Shown here in pieces: positions 10,425-19,208 of a stretch of 61,326 nucleotides of DNA (position 1 is its first letter; every line of letters starts with the position of its first letter). The stretch is from Brachyspira hampsonii. GTDB lineage: Bacteria > Spirochaetota > Brachyspiria > Brachyspirales > Brachyspiraceae. Position numbers and translations under genes: made by a program. The stretch spans positions 48,398 to 109,723 of the forward strand of contig NZ_MDCO01000014.1 of assembly GCF_001746205.1 (NCBI RefSeq), read 5' to 3'. Below the pieces are notes generated by a model. It worked only from the letters and a program-made list of their open reading frames with translations. It searched no databases and had not been told where the DNA came from.

Positions 10425-11252
10425 TTATGATACCACTCTTATAATATGTACCGCCAAAAAAGTTATTTCCTCATCTCCTATTTCTATACCATATTCTCTG
10501 CTAAGAAGATCAGATATTTTTATAGCACATTTATATTCTTCCGGATATTCATTTTTTATAGTATCGGCAAGAACATTTGATTTCACCTCTAAAAATTTTT
10601 TCTCAATAATTCTTTGTGCAAAAAATAATAAATGTGTTACAAATCTTTGATAATCCAGCGAATCCTCATCTAATTGCTTACCGACAAAAAGACTTACCAC
10701 ATTTATTGATTCTTTTACAATGCCTATCATTGATTCCGTATGAGACATATTTCCATCATATTCTGCATTTACAATATGCGTTGCAATAGCGGCAGCCTCT
10801 TCTTCTGGTAATCTTATACTAAAATGTTTCTCTATTATATTTAAAGCATATTGACCAATTTCAAACTCTTTTTTATATATTTTTCGTATTTCCCAATAAA
10901 GTGCATTTCTAAAATCAATTCTTTTTTCAAAACGCTCTATTGCAAAATCAATATGGTCTGTCAATGTAATATATATATTTTTATTTAAGTCTTTTTTTAG
11001 ATTTTTTTTGGCATATTCTATAATTTCAGAGCTGGCATTTATTGATTCTATTTTTACTTCTATAAAGAGCTGCTTTAGTTTATCCGTTGATGCCTCTGTG
11101 TCCATACGAAAAATTTTATCTATTTTTTTATCATCAATTTCTTGACCTGCTTTTTGTCTAAAGCCTATCCCATTTCCAACAACAATTATTTCCTGTCCAT
11201 TTTCACTAGTTGAAGCAACTACATTATTATTTAAAATTTTTTTAATAATCAT
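10425..11252 (-). CDS. BglG/LicT-family transcription antiterminator
   Basis: RNA-binding regulator that stabilises the RAT hairpin when beta-glucosides are present. 275 residues: CAT RNA-binding domain at 1-55, PRD1 about 65-165 with His100 (LTDHIDFAIERF) and His159, PRD2 about 175-275 with His207 and His269, the usual phosphorylated histidine positions. By family knowledge EIIB phosphorylates it in the absence of sugar. It is the first gene of the operon, with its own RAT/terminator upstream (autoregulation) and a second one before the next gene. Confidence 0.95.
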   Translation of the reverse strand: MIIKKILNNNVVASTSENGQEIIVVGNGIGFRQKAGQEIDDKKIDKIFRMDTEASTDKLKQLFIEVKIESINASSEIIEYAKKNLKKDLNKNIYITLTDHIDFAIERFEKRIDFRNALYWEIRKIYKKEFEIGQYALNIIEKHFSIRLPEEEAAAIATHIVNAEYDGNMSHTESMIGIVKESINVVSLFVGKQLDEDSLDYQRFVTHLLFFAQRIIEKKFLEVKSNVLADTIKNEYPEEYKCAIKISDLLSREYGIEIGDEEITFLAVHIIRVVS

Positions 11253-11279
11253 TATTTTGCCACAAAAATATAAAATTGC

Positions 11280-11336
11280 AAAAAAAATCCAAACAAAATA
11301 GTATAAGTTATAATATAACTAATAATAATTGTTTGG
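11280..11336 (-). terminator. Conditional terminator before the antiterminator gene
   Basis: CCAAACAA (minus strand, 11329-11336) pairs with TTGTTTGG (11289-11296), followed by a long T-run. It overlaps the RAT at 11335-11365, so the antiterminator gene appears to be controlled by its own product. Confidence 0.8.
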
Positions 11337-11365
11337 TATTGCCTGATTTAACAGTAGCAAGCCTT
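11335..11365 (-). promoter_or_regulatory. RAT antiterminator site upstream of the antiterminator gene
   Basis: On the minus strand AGGCTTGCTACTGTTAAATC then AGGCAATACC. This shares the bulge-flanking AGGCAATACC/CGGCAATATCC 3' half and the GCTAC/GTAAC 5' half with the second RAT at 10377-10407. Confidence 0.82.
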
Positions 11366-11379
11366 ATTAACTTGAAACA

Positions 11380-11407
11380 ATATAACATATATATGTATTT
11401 TTTTCAA
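11380..11407 (-). promoter_or_regulatory. Promoter of the bgl operon
   Basis: Minus-strand TTGAAA (11402-11407), 16-base spacer, TATATT (11380-11385), directly upstream of the first RAT, as expected for a leader controlled by antitermination. Confidence 0.6.
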
Positions 11408-11785
11408 GAATTATTTTTATTTTTATTTTTATTGTTTAATATTATTGATATTATAAAAATACAATTACACACTTAAATACAGCAATAAAGTATATAATCT
11501 TTTATACTATGCGATTGGAAAGAAGTTATTATAGGAAATAATGTGTTACTAGAATTAAAACACTGTTATAAATTTTAAATACTATTATTTTAAATTATTA
11601 AAAAATAGTTTTGAAAAAAGTCCATAATGTCAAATTTAAACAAAATAATATGGGATTAAATAAGGTAGGGAAAAGTAAAAAATATTAGAAGAATAAAATA
11701 TTAAAATAATTTGTATAATTTAAATTATAATACAGTATTTACTTACTTTAATAAATTAATAAATATTTAAATTCAATTATTGAGA
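11408..11785. other. Gene-free AT-rich gap
   Basis: Between the bgl promoter and the end of the lipoprotein gene I see no credible coding frame, hairpin-plus-T-run or G/C-rich block. It is nearly pure A/T with scattered short G runs (AAGGTAGGGAAAAG near 11664). Confidence 0.5.
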
Positions 11786-12619
11786 TTAATTAAACTCATA
11801 GTGCAAAACATATCTGTCAGTAATATATTCATATCCGTAACATATCAATGCTATATAATACTTTTTATTAGCCTCAAATGAGGTATTTAATTGATTTATA
11901 CCCTGTTTTAAATAGTTATAATTTTCATCAAACAAAATCATATCTATATCTTTTGAATATTCTAATTTGATATTAATAGAAGTATTTATGTCAGTATCAT
12001 TTTTTATCTCATAAAAGTCTATATCTATTAACCCAGATTTTTTTATATATGGTTTAATATATTCATCTACATTAAAATAATACTTTATAAAATATCCATA
12101 AACCATTTCATTAGGATAGTGAATAATATTAGCCTCATTAATCTTATTATTAGGCTCTATTTCATTTGAAGGCAGATAATCATCATTAAATATAAATTTC
12201 AGATTATATTTACATTCTTTATCAGCATTTAATTTGAAATAATATACATCATCATTAAGTAAAATATCTTTGAACTCCATCAATCCATTATAATTAGAAA
12301 TATCCTTAGAATGAATACTAAATATCGTATCATTATCAGAAGAAATAATATCCATATGAATATTGGCATCAAGATTATAAAAAGACATAGTGAAATCCAT
12401 TACAAAACCATTAGTAGGATTTATCTGATAAAAATCTGTATCATTATCATCATCAATTTTTCCTCTGATTAGAGTATTACAATCTATATACTGCGAATAT
12501 TCCAAAGAATCATTACTTTCTATCTCTTCTCTTTTTAATATATTTTCACTATATATATTATCATCATTATTTCTACAAGAGATAATAAGGATTATTAAAA
12601 GTATCAATTTATATTTCAT
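11786..12619 (-). CDS. Lipoprotein with two PPC-like domains
   Basis: 277-residue predicted lipoprotein: hydrophobic signal MKYKLILLIILIIS followed by Cys15 as the lipidation site. Two successive segments start with an E-x-E-(P/S)-N-(D/N) motif (EIESNDSLEYSQ, EIEPNNKINEAN) and each contains a D-x-D-F-Y segment (DTDFYQI, DIDFYEI). That pattern is typical of bacterial pre-peptidase C-terminal (PPC) domains, which are beta-sandwiches found on secreted proteins. No protease domain is attached. The ATG at 12619 is chosen because it starts the signal peptide; the upstream in-frame stretch crosses a terminator. Probable cell-surface protein of unknown role. Confidence 0.75.
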   Translation of the reverse strand: MKYKLILLIILIISCRNNDDNIYSENILKREEIESNDSLEYSQYIDCNTLIRGKIDDDNDTDFYQINPTNGFVMDFTMSFYNLDANIHMDIISSDNDTIFSIHSKDISNYNGLMEFKDILLNDDVYYFKLNADKECKYNLKFIFNDDYLPSNEIEPNNKINEANIIHYPNEMVYGYFIKYYFNVDEYIKPYIKKSGLIDIDFYEIKNDTDINTSINIKLEYSKDIDMILFDENYNYLKQGINQLNTSFEANKKYYIALICYGYEYITDRYVLHYEFN

Positions 12620-12680
12620 TTTTATTTCTTTCAGTTTTATTATATTAAACAATATATATTTTTTTATAAAAGAATGCAAA

Positions 12681-12713
12681 TATAAAAAGCCTATAGAAGT
12701 TAATCTATAGGCT
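12681..12713 (-). terminator. Terminator of the truncated chemoreceptor gene
   Basis: AGCCTATAG (12688-12696) pairs with CTATAGGCT (12705-12713); on the minus strand TTTTTATA follows. It lies 29 bp past the stop codon of the chemoreceptor tail relic. Confidence 0.75.
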
Positions 12714-12741
12714 AAAAAATTATTCATTATAATAAAATATT

Positions 12742-12843
12742 TTAAACCTTAAAGAAAGACATAAGTTCTTCTAAATGATTAGCCTGTTCTAATAAAGATT
12801 TAGATGCTGATGTAGACTGCTCTACTAAAGAAGCATTCTGCTG
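12742..12843 (-). pseudogene. C-terminal relic of a methyl-accepting chemotaxis protein
   Basis: The minus strand encodes QQNASLVEQSTSASKSLLEQ, then ANHLEELMSFFKV and a stop: the end of a chemoreceptor signalling domain, just before the tail. Only 33 codons survive. The reading breaks at about 12844, where an ankyrin-repeat frame on the opposite strand begins. It is not derived from the receptor at 21514, whose tail ([10 protein letters not shown]) differs. Confidence 0.85.
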
Positions 12844-13218
12844 GCTACCCCTTTGATTTTTGCCATATTCAACAGACATTTAGGTATAATGAAATATTTA
12901 CTTGATAATGGTGCAGACCCTTATGTAAAAGATGATGACGGCTGGAATGCCTTTTTATGGGCTTGCGGTACTGGAAATGTTGATGTTATAAAAATGCTTG
13001 TGCAGTATGATTCTGATGTTGTAAACTCTAAAAATATGTATGATGCAAATGGGCTTCATATGGCTGCTTTGAATGACAATGTAGAAGTGTTTGAATATTT
13101 GGTTAGGGATTTGGGTATGGATATAAACAGCACAGATGAAGACGGAGACGGAGTTTTATATTATGCTTCTGAAGATGAGGCTATAGAAAAGTTAAAAGAA
13201 TTAGGTGCTGAAGAATAA
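12844..13218 (+). pseudogene. 5'-truncated ankyrin-repeat gene
   Basis: The frame starts abruptly at 12844 with ATPLIFAIFNRHLGIMKYLL, the middle of an ankyrin repeat, and has no ribosome site or signal peptide. Three more repeats follow (DGWNAFLWACGTGNVDVIKM, ANGLHMAALNDNVEVFEYL, DGDGVLYYASEDEAIEKLKE) and end normally with GAEE and a stop. It is the C-terminal part of an ankyrin protein fused tail-to-head with a chemoreceptor fragment. A TTG in the frame could start translation, but expression is doubtful. Confidence 0.75.
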
Positions 13219-13270
13219 AAATTGTGAGCATCTGGAAAGTTTATTTGTATAATATTTTTTAATAATGAAT

Positions 13271-13595
13271 ATAACGCACGGTGAATAGGCTTTTATCTAT
13301 CAATTCATTATATTTTTTATTTTCTATATTTTATAAATAAAATTCTTCGTGCGTTGTGTAAGCAATAAATTTAAATAAATCTAGGGTGGGCAGCAGAAAT
13401 AACAGTGTAGAGTTAAAAATAAAAATGAGACAAAAATAGCAGATTAAAATTATAAGCCTAAAGGGTGGGGAGTGAAAATAAATTTAAAACTTTATTTACA
13501 TACCCCGCCCTTTATTCTTTTTTACTTTATCAAAAAATTTAACTTTAATTATCTTTAGTAATATACTTAGAAATTTTAGCACCCGCCCAAGCTTT
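13271..13595. repeat. Composite G/C-block intergenic repeat, copy B (inverted)
   Basis: Order on the plus strand: CGCACGGTGAA (13275) ... TTCGTGCG (13346-13353); AGGGTGGGCA (13383); AAGGGTGGGG (13461); CCCCGCCCTTT (13503); TAGCACCCGCCCAAGC (13577-13592). This is the reverse complement of copy A from block 1 to the second inverted pair, with AAATTTTAGCACCCGCCC identical to copy A. AAGGGTGGGG and CCCCGCCCTT can pair with a single G-U. No gene is visible in 13219-13760 apart from this. Confidence 0.8.
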
Positions 13596-13760
13596 TGTTA
13601 GGTTTTAAATTTTTTTTAACTAAATAAAAAATAGAGTAATAGCTTTTATCTACACTCATTTTTAAGAATGCTCTCAGGAATATAAGTATATTGATACTTT
13701 TTATAATACTCAGTAAATGTTTGTTTAAAAATTAAATATTATTTTTTTATATTTTTCTTT

Positions 13761-15023
13761 TTAAGAAGCTTTTATATTGAGTACAGGTTTTAATCTGTCT
13801 ATTATATCTGCTGTAGGCATTATTAATTTTTCTATTTCCTTTGAATCTTTATATGCCTGTGGTGCTTCATCTAAAGTATTTTTTGATATGCTGCTTGAAT
13901 AAATACCTTTCATAGATTCTATAAAATCTTTCATATCTATTTGTTTTCTTGCCTGCATTCTTGAAAGTACTCTTCCAGCTCCATGAGGTGCTGAAAAATT
14001 CCAATCTTCATTGCTTTTTCCTTCGCATATTAGTATGCCGTCACGCATGTTAAAAGGAATTATCATTTTTTCTCCCTCATAACTTCTTATAGCACCTTTT
14101 CTTATTATAAAATCTTCAAAATCTATAAAATTATGTATAGATGAAAAAGTATCTTCTAATTTTATATTAAGAGAATATTTTATAATGTTAAGCATAGCCT
14201 CTCGGTTAATTTTAGCATAATACTGAGCTATTACCATATCGATGCAGTAGTCAAACATAGCCTTGCCATATATATAGTCTCCGTTTCTTACTATTTCACT
14301 ATATTCATTATATTCTTTTGTTGTTTTATCATTAGCATCATTTACACTATTTAAAAAATCTTTTGCTTCTTCTATTCTTTTTTTATTTTTTCTTGCATGA
14401 TATTCGCATACCATTGTGCCGAAATTTCTTGAGCCTGAATGTATAGTGAGAAAGTAATCATTATTTATGGAGCTTCCTATCTCTATAAAATGATTTCCTC
14501 CTCCTAATGTTCCTATGGAGTTATGAAATTTTTCTAAATCCATTTCTATTCTTTGGCATAATTTTTCTATATAATCATTATCTATTTCAAATATGGCAAA
14601 GTTTGTATTATATCTTTTATTATAACCTATTATAAAGTTCCTCATAAGTTCATTTAATTCTTTGAAATTAAAAAATGAATAATTACTTTTTTTATGAGTT
14701 TTAACTCCCATAGGAATATTTTGTTTTATAGTTTTGTCAATTTTTTCAAGCTCAATATTTTTTATATTATCATTTAATTTTGAAGTAAGCATTCCGCATC
14801 CTATATCAACACCTATATGAAAAGGATTTACTCTGTCAGTTAAAGGCATTGTAAAACCTATTACTATACCCTTTCCAATATGGGTGTTCGGCATTATCCT
14901 AACTTTAACATTTTCGCTTGCTTTTTCATTTAAAATATTATAAATCAAAGAATAAGATTCTTCATCGATATTGTCAGTAAATATTTTGCAGTCTTTATTG
15001 TATTTTCCTTTTAACTCTATCAT
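13761..15023 (-). CDS. rtcB: RtcB-family RNA-splicing ligase
   Basis: GTP- and manganese-dependent ligase joining 2',3'-cyclic-phosphate or 3'-phosphate RNA ends to 5'-OH ends, used in RNA repair. 420 residues with the complete motif set: GVDIGCGM (Asp73, Cys76), GTLGGGNHFIE (Asn177, His178), HSGSRNFG (His195), HNFIDFED (His297) and the guanylylated His347 in APHGAGRVLS. No archease gene or RtcR regulator lies nearby. It is divergent from the radical SAM gene across 193 bp, which is a suggestive but unproven pairing. Confidence 0.96.
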   Translation of the reverse strand: MIELKGKYNKDCKIFTDNIDEESYSLIYNILNEKASENVKVRIMPNTHIGKGIVIGFTMPLTDRVNPFHIGVDIGCGMLTSKLNDNIKNIELEKIDKTIKQNIPMGVKTHKKSNYSFFNFKELNELMRNFIIGYNKRYNTNFAIFEIDNDYIEKLCQRIEMDLEKFHNSIGTLGGGNHFIEIGSSINNDYFLTIHSGSRNFGTMVCEYHARKNKKRIEEAKDFLNSVNDANDKTTKEYNEYSEIVRNGDYIYGKAMFDYCIDMVIAQYYAKINREAMLNIIKYSLNIKLEDTFSSIHNFIDFEDFIIRKGAIRSYEGEKMIIPFNMRDGILICEGKSNEDWNFSAPHGAGRVLSRMQARKQIDMKDFIESMKGIYSSSISKNTLDEAPQAYKDSKEIEKLIMPTADIIDRLKPVLNIKAS

Positions 15024-15216
15024 GAAAGTATACTCCTTTCTTTAACTATTAATAATATAAATTATTATAATGTCAAAAATTGTAAATGATATATTAAAAA
15101 ATTTTTAACTTTGTAAAATTTTATTAATATTTTAATAACTGTACTTGATAAAAATATTAATATACAGTATTATATATAAATATAATATTTTAATATATTT
15201 TAAAGAGATAAATTAT

Positions 15217-16125
15217 ATGATTAAATACAGAGAAATTAACTGCAAATCTGCTTTAAATAAAATAGATAATGAATACGGATTCTGTTATGATTTAAATATT
15301 TACAGAGGCTGTCTTCATAAATGCTATTACTGTTTTGCTGTGTATTCTCATAAATATATTAATTCAAAAGATTTTTTTGGTGAAATATTTGTAAAGAAAA
15401 ATATTGCTGAAGTATTAGAAAAAGAATTATCATCAAGAAATTGGAATAGAGATATTATTAATCTAGGAAGTGTTACAGATAATTATCAGGAAGCAGAAAA
15501 AGATTATAAACTTATGAGAGATGTTTTAAAACTACTTATAAGATATAAAACACCAATGTGCATATCCACAAAAAGCGATTTGATATTAAGAGATTTTGAT
15601 TTGATAGATGAGCTTTCAAATATAGTGCCTGTAAGAATAGCGACAACTATAACAGCATTAGATGAGAAATTATCTTCTTTAATAGAACCTAATGTTATAA
15701 GCCCAGAGAGAAGATTAAATATATTAAAGGAGTTTAAAAAAACTAAGGCTATAACTGCAGTTCATACTATGCCTGTAATGCCTTTTATAACAGAAAATGA
15801 GGTAGAAAATATTTTTAAGAAGGTTAAAGAGTATAATATAGATTATTGTGCATCAGATGTGCTCAAATTAAGAGGCGAATGCAGAAAGATATATTTAAAC
15901 TTTGTAAGACAAACTTTTCCAGAGCATTATAAAAAGTATCTATATATTTACGGAACTGACGGACTTCTTAAAGATGAATACAAAGAAAAAATATACTCAA
16001 AAATAGAAGCATTAGAAGAAAAATATAATATCACATACAAAACTAAAGAAGAACTTAACACAGAAGACAGTGTTTATAATAGGTATAAAAACAAGGTTAT
16101 GGAAGAAGAGCCTAGTTTGTTTTAA
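15217..16125 (+). CDS. Radical SAM protein, SPL-like
   Basis: 302 residues with the CX3CX2C iron-sulphur signature (Cys32, Cys36, Cys39 in GCLHKCYYCFA) near the N-terminus and a TIM-barrel-like pattern after it (NLGSVTDNYQEAE, ISTKSDLILRD). The family includes spore-photoproduct-lyase-like enzymes in non-sporulating bacteria, but the substrate is unknown. The ATG at 15217 follows AAAGAG; the longer frame to 15145 is hydrophobic AT-rich noise. Its last 235 bp are partly duplicated 2.8 kb downstream (18742-18972), across the orphan gene at 16343. Confidence 0.88.
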   Translation: MIKYREINCKSALNKIDNEYGFCYDLNIYRGCLHKCYYCFAVYSHKYINSKDFFGEIFVKKNIAEVLEKELSSRNWNRDIINLGSVTDNYQEAEKDYKLMRDVLKLLIRYKTPMCISTKSDLILRDFDLIDELSNIVPVRIATTITALDEKLSSLIEPNVISPERRLNILKEFKKTKAITAVHTMPVMPFITENEVENIFKKVKEYNIDYCASDVLKLRGECRKIYLNFVRQTFPEHYKKYLYIYGTDGLLKDEYKEKIYSKIEALEEKYNITYKTKEELNTEDSVYNRYKNKVMEEEPSLF

Positions 16126-16130
16126 TATAC

Positions 16131-16161
16131 ATTCTATTTTGTAAGTTCTACAAAATAGAAT
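16131..16161. repeat. Perfect 13-bp inverted repeat after the radical SAM gene
   Basis: ATTCTATTTTGTA (16131-16143), five-base loop, then the exact complement TACAAAATAGAAT (16149-16161). No T-run follows on the plus strand, so it may be a weak terminator or RNA-stabilising hairpin. The duplicated 3' end at 18972 has lost it. Confidence 0.6.
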
Positions 16162-16284
16162 ACCTTTATAATCCTAAATATTATTTTATAGTTATTGTTT
16201 AAATAGTCTTGAAACAAGTATTATGCTTTTTTAATTATAATATATTATTTTGATGTATTTTTTTATAAAAATATATTATTAATA

Positions 16285-16312
16285 TTGACAAATTAATATT
16301 TGTAATTATAAT
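16285..16312 (+). promoter_or_regulatory. Promoter of the 16343 gene
   Basis: TTGACA (16285-16290), 16-base spacer, TATAAT (16307-16312): two perfect consensus hexamers, with GAGGG before the ATG at 16343. The orphan gene therefore has its own strong promoter. Confidence 0.7.
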
Positions 16313-16342
16313 GAAATCTAAGAAATGTAAAAGAGGGTTTGT

Positions 16343-18640
16343 ATGAATGTTATTTTATTTTTAGTAGGACTTTTAGCCGCATTTATTATTATATCAATAA
16401 TAGCAAATAAATTATTTTCATTTATGAAAATAAGATTATTTGTTGGTTTTGCGGCATTATATTATAATTTTTATGTTATATCTAAATATGATCACTTTTT
16501 CTATATTGTAATACTTGCTATTTTACAAATAAGCTTAATTATGAGATTAATACAATATTTTAGTAAAAAAAGCCTTGTAAGATTAGAAGGTGCAGAATAT
16601 TCAAATGGAAGATATTATAGAAGATTATATTTTACAAATTTGCTTTTATTTTTCTTATTTTTTAGATATGAAGCATCACAATCAAATGAAATTTTGGATA
16701 CTATATTTATGAAAATTATAGTTATTATACCTTTAATATTTACGGTAAAAGTTTCATTTGATATTGCATATTTTGCAAACAATGTAATAAAAAAATTAAG
16801 CAGCATAAATTGTGTGAATTATAATCAATTGGCATCAGAAGTAAATATAGGTTCGCATTCAGATAAAGAAGACTTTGGATTATTTGATATTTTAGATGCT
16901 ATATTGGAGGATTTTGAATCAAGAGGAAAATTAAAAAAAATATTTTTATTTGATAAAGATTATTATTTCAATATAAACTTCTTTAATAAATGTTCAGATA
17001 AAGCAAATGAAATAATTAAATTAGATACAAGGATAGATAAAGAATTTGCTGTTTCTTCATTGAGAGATACTTTATCATTACCAGATGAATGTTTATATGA
17101 TTTTTTTATAGTTAAAAATGAGGATATAAATTTATTAGAATTTGATGATGGAGAGTTTTTTGTACATAATTTAAATAATGATAAAATAGTAATATGTACT
17201 TCATGCGGAAAAGCTGGATTAATAAGTTCATTAGAAAATTATAATCCAAATGAAGAATGGTTCTGCTCTATTATATGTGTAAGTACTGAAGATAAATGCT
17301 ATAAAATAGCATATCAAAAAGATTTTCCTGATGATTATAGAGAACCTGATATTGTATTAGATTCTGATGGCAATCAATTAATGTTTAATGAAAATTCTAA
17401 CTACAATAAGAAGAAAGCTGAATTGCTTATAGATAAAATAAATCCTAATAATGATACTGTATTAACAAATGATAATATTTTTTCAGAGCTTGAAAAATAT
17501 ATGACTATAAAAATTAAAATATATAAAAATGTAGAAGAAACCATTAATAGTATGTTTATAAAAGATGCAGATACAGGCAAAGAACAATATAAATATTATG
17601 ATGATGATGGTAAAGCATTAAGTTTTGAAGTTCCAAAAGATTTTTATGAAGCGGCAATAGAAAAAATGAAAGAAAAAATATTAAATCATTCTATAAACAA
17701 CATTGATGATCCTGAAGAAGCAAAAAATATTATAATAAAAAGCCATTTAACTAGGCATCAAATTATAAATACTGTAAAATTTGGAAATATAGAAAGTGTA
17801 TTATATAATAATCATAAGCAGGAAATTTTATCTATTTCTTCATTTGGTATATATTTTGCAGTTAATACAGCTACTACATATTGGAGAACTAATGATATTA
17901 ATTTATCAATACAGTCATCTGCTATTATTGGTATAAATGAATACGGCCGTAATTCTAATATGCCTACATCTTTATTAAGTAAAGAAAATGAGGCTAAAAT
18001 AGAAACATTTATAAATAAAACTATAGATTCTCAATTACAATCAGAAGCATTAACTAAACATGCTACAAAATATGCTTTAAAAGGATTAGCAAAAATAACA
18101 CAAAAATCTGTATTTTCTAATGAAGCTGTTATTAAAGTTATTACAACTTCTACCATATCGCTGATGAAGATGTCAAGAGGGAGAATATCTAAGATGCAAT
18201 GTACTAAGAATATAATAAAAACAGCAGGAAATGCCACAGGAGCACTTGTAGGCGGGGTTATTGGATCAGCTTTAGGTCCTGTTGGAACTTTTGCAGGCGG
18301 TATAGTTGGCGGAATGGTAGCTGATAAACTTGTTGGAAAAACAGTAGATAGTTTTATTGAAGACGATAGTGTACAGATTATGAAAATTGTTAACAAACAT
18401 TTAGAATATTTAGCTATAAATTTTTTATTGTCCGATGATGAAATGCAGGAATTAACATCTATAGTTGATACTCAGATAAGCAGTGATAGAGAATTTTTAG
18501 AGGATGTGTTTGAAAATGATAATAAAAGGGCTATAGTAAATTATAAGTTAAAACCTATAGTTGTTAATATAATAAAAAATAGATTAACAATACCTTATGA
18601 AGTCTTAAAAGCAGATAATATTGTTGAAACAATATCATAA
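16343..18640 (+). CDS. Orphan membrane protein with glycine-zipper segment
   Basis: 765 residues, unrecognised. The first 150 residues hold four or five hydrophobic segments. A long acidic cytosolic region follows, then a glycine-rich hydrophobic segment near 630-670 (GALVGGVIGSALGPVGTFAG) resembling glycine-zipper helices that pack in membranes or oligomerise, and a charged tail. An ICTSCGKAG segment sits near residue 290. It has a consensus promoter and stands alone between direct repeats of the radical SAM 3' end, so it looks like an acquired single-gene cargo. Membrane-acting toxin, defence effector and storage of surface variation are all possible; nothing in the sequence decides. Confidence 0.7.
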   Translation: MNVILFLVGLLAAFIIISIIANKLFSFMKIRLFVGFAALYYNFYVISKYDHFFYIVILAILQISLIMRLIQYFSKKSLVRLEGAEYSNGRYYRRLYFTNLLLFFLFFRYEASQSNEILDTIFMKIIVIIPLIFTVKVSFDIAYFANNVIKKLSSINCVNYNQLASEVNIGSHSDKEDFGLFDILDAILEDFESRGKLKKIFLFDKDYYFNINFFNKCSDKANEIIKLDTRIDKEFAVSSLRDTLSLPDECLYDFFIVKNEDINLLEFDDGEFFVHNLNNDKIVICTSCGKAGLISSLENYNPNEEWFCSIICVSTEDKCYKIAYQKDFPDDYREPDIVLDSDGNQLMFNENSNYNKKKAELLIDKINPNNDTVLTNDNIFSELEKYMTIKIKIYKNVEETINSMFIKDADTGKEQYKYYDDDGKALSFEVPKDFYEAAIEKMKEKILNHSINNIDDPEEAKNIIIKSHLTRHQIINTVKFGNIESVLYNNHKQEILSISSFGIYFAVNTATTYWRTNDINLSIQSSAIIGINEYGRNSNMPTSLLSKENEAKIETFINKTIDSQLQSEALTKHATKYALKGLAKITQKSVFSNEAVIKVITTSTISLMKMSRGRISKMQCTKNIIKTAGNATGALVGGVIGSALGPVGTFAGGIVGGMVADKLVGKTVDSFIEDDSVQIMKIVNKHLEYLAINFLLSDDEMQELTSIVDTQISSDREFLEDVFENDNKRAIVNYKLKPIVVNIIKNRLTIPYEVLKADNIVETIS

Positions 18641-18741
18641 ATAACTGAATAGATATTTTAAATAAATTGATTATTGTTAAAATTATGTATTTTTTAGTAT
18701 TATAAATATTTTCTAAATAATACACAATAAAATTGTTTCAA

Positions 18742-18972
18742 TGTTAGAGGATAAATTCATAAAAGTATATTTAAACTTTGTAAGATAAACCTTTCAATAG
18801 CATTATAAAAAGTATCTATATATTTACGGAACTGACGGACTTCTTAAAGATGAATACAAAGAAAAAATATATTCAAAAAATAGAAGTATTAGAATAAAAA
18901 TGTAATCTTGCATATAATACAGTGTTTGTAATATAAAACAAATTTCTGTAAGAAGAGCCTAGTTTGTTTTAA
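18742..18972 (+). pseudogene. Duplicated 3' end of the radical SAM gene
   Basis: From about 18742 the sequence tracks 15872-16125, including a run identical over more than 60 bp around TATATATTTACGGAACTGAC and the same ending CCTAGTTTGTTTTAA. It has small deletions and frame-breaking changes, so it cannot be coding. The remaining gap 18641-18741 and 18973-19208 shows no gene; a TTGACA at 19057 may belong to the ptsG-like promoter. Confidence 0.88.
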
Positions 18973-19208
18973 ATATTATTTAACATATTAAATAATATAA
19001 AGTATTAAATTTATATAATAAAATAAATATAGATATATTATTAATTTCAAAAATTATTGACAAAAATATATACAATTATAAAAAAATTTATTATACTTAT
19101 AGTAAGAATTGATGTTTATATGTGATATTAGTATACATAATACTTTATTTTATCATGTCTCTCATATTCTTATCAAAAAATATATTTTAATAATCTGGAG
19201 TTCTTTAT

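Noticed and set aside
11276-11476. 66-codon frame upstream of the bgl antiterminator
   Set aside because: It overlaps the RAT, terminator and promoter on the other strand; no ribosome site.
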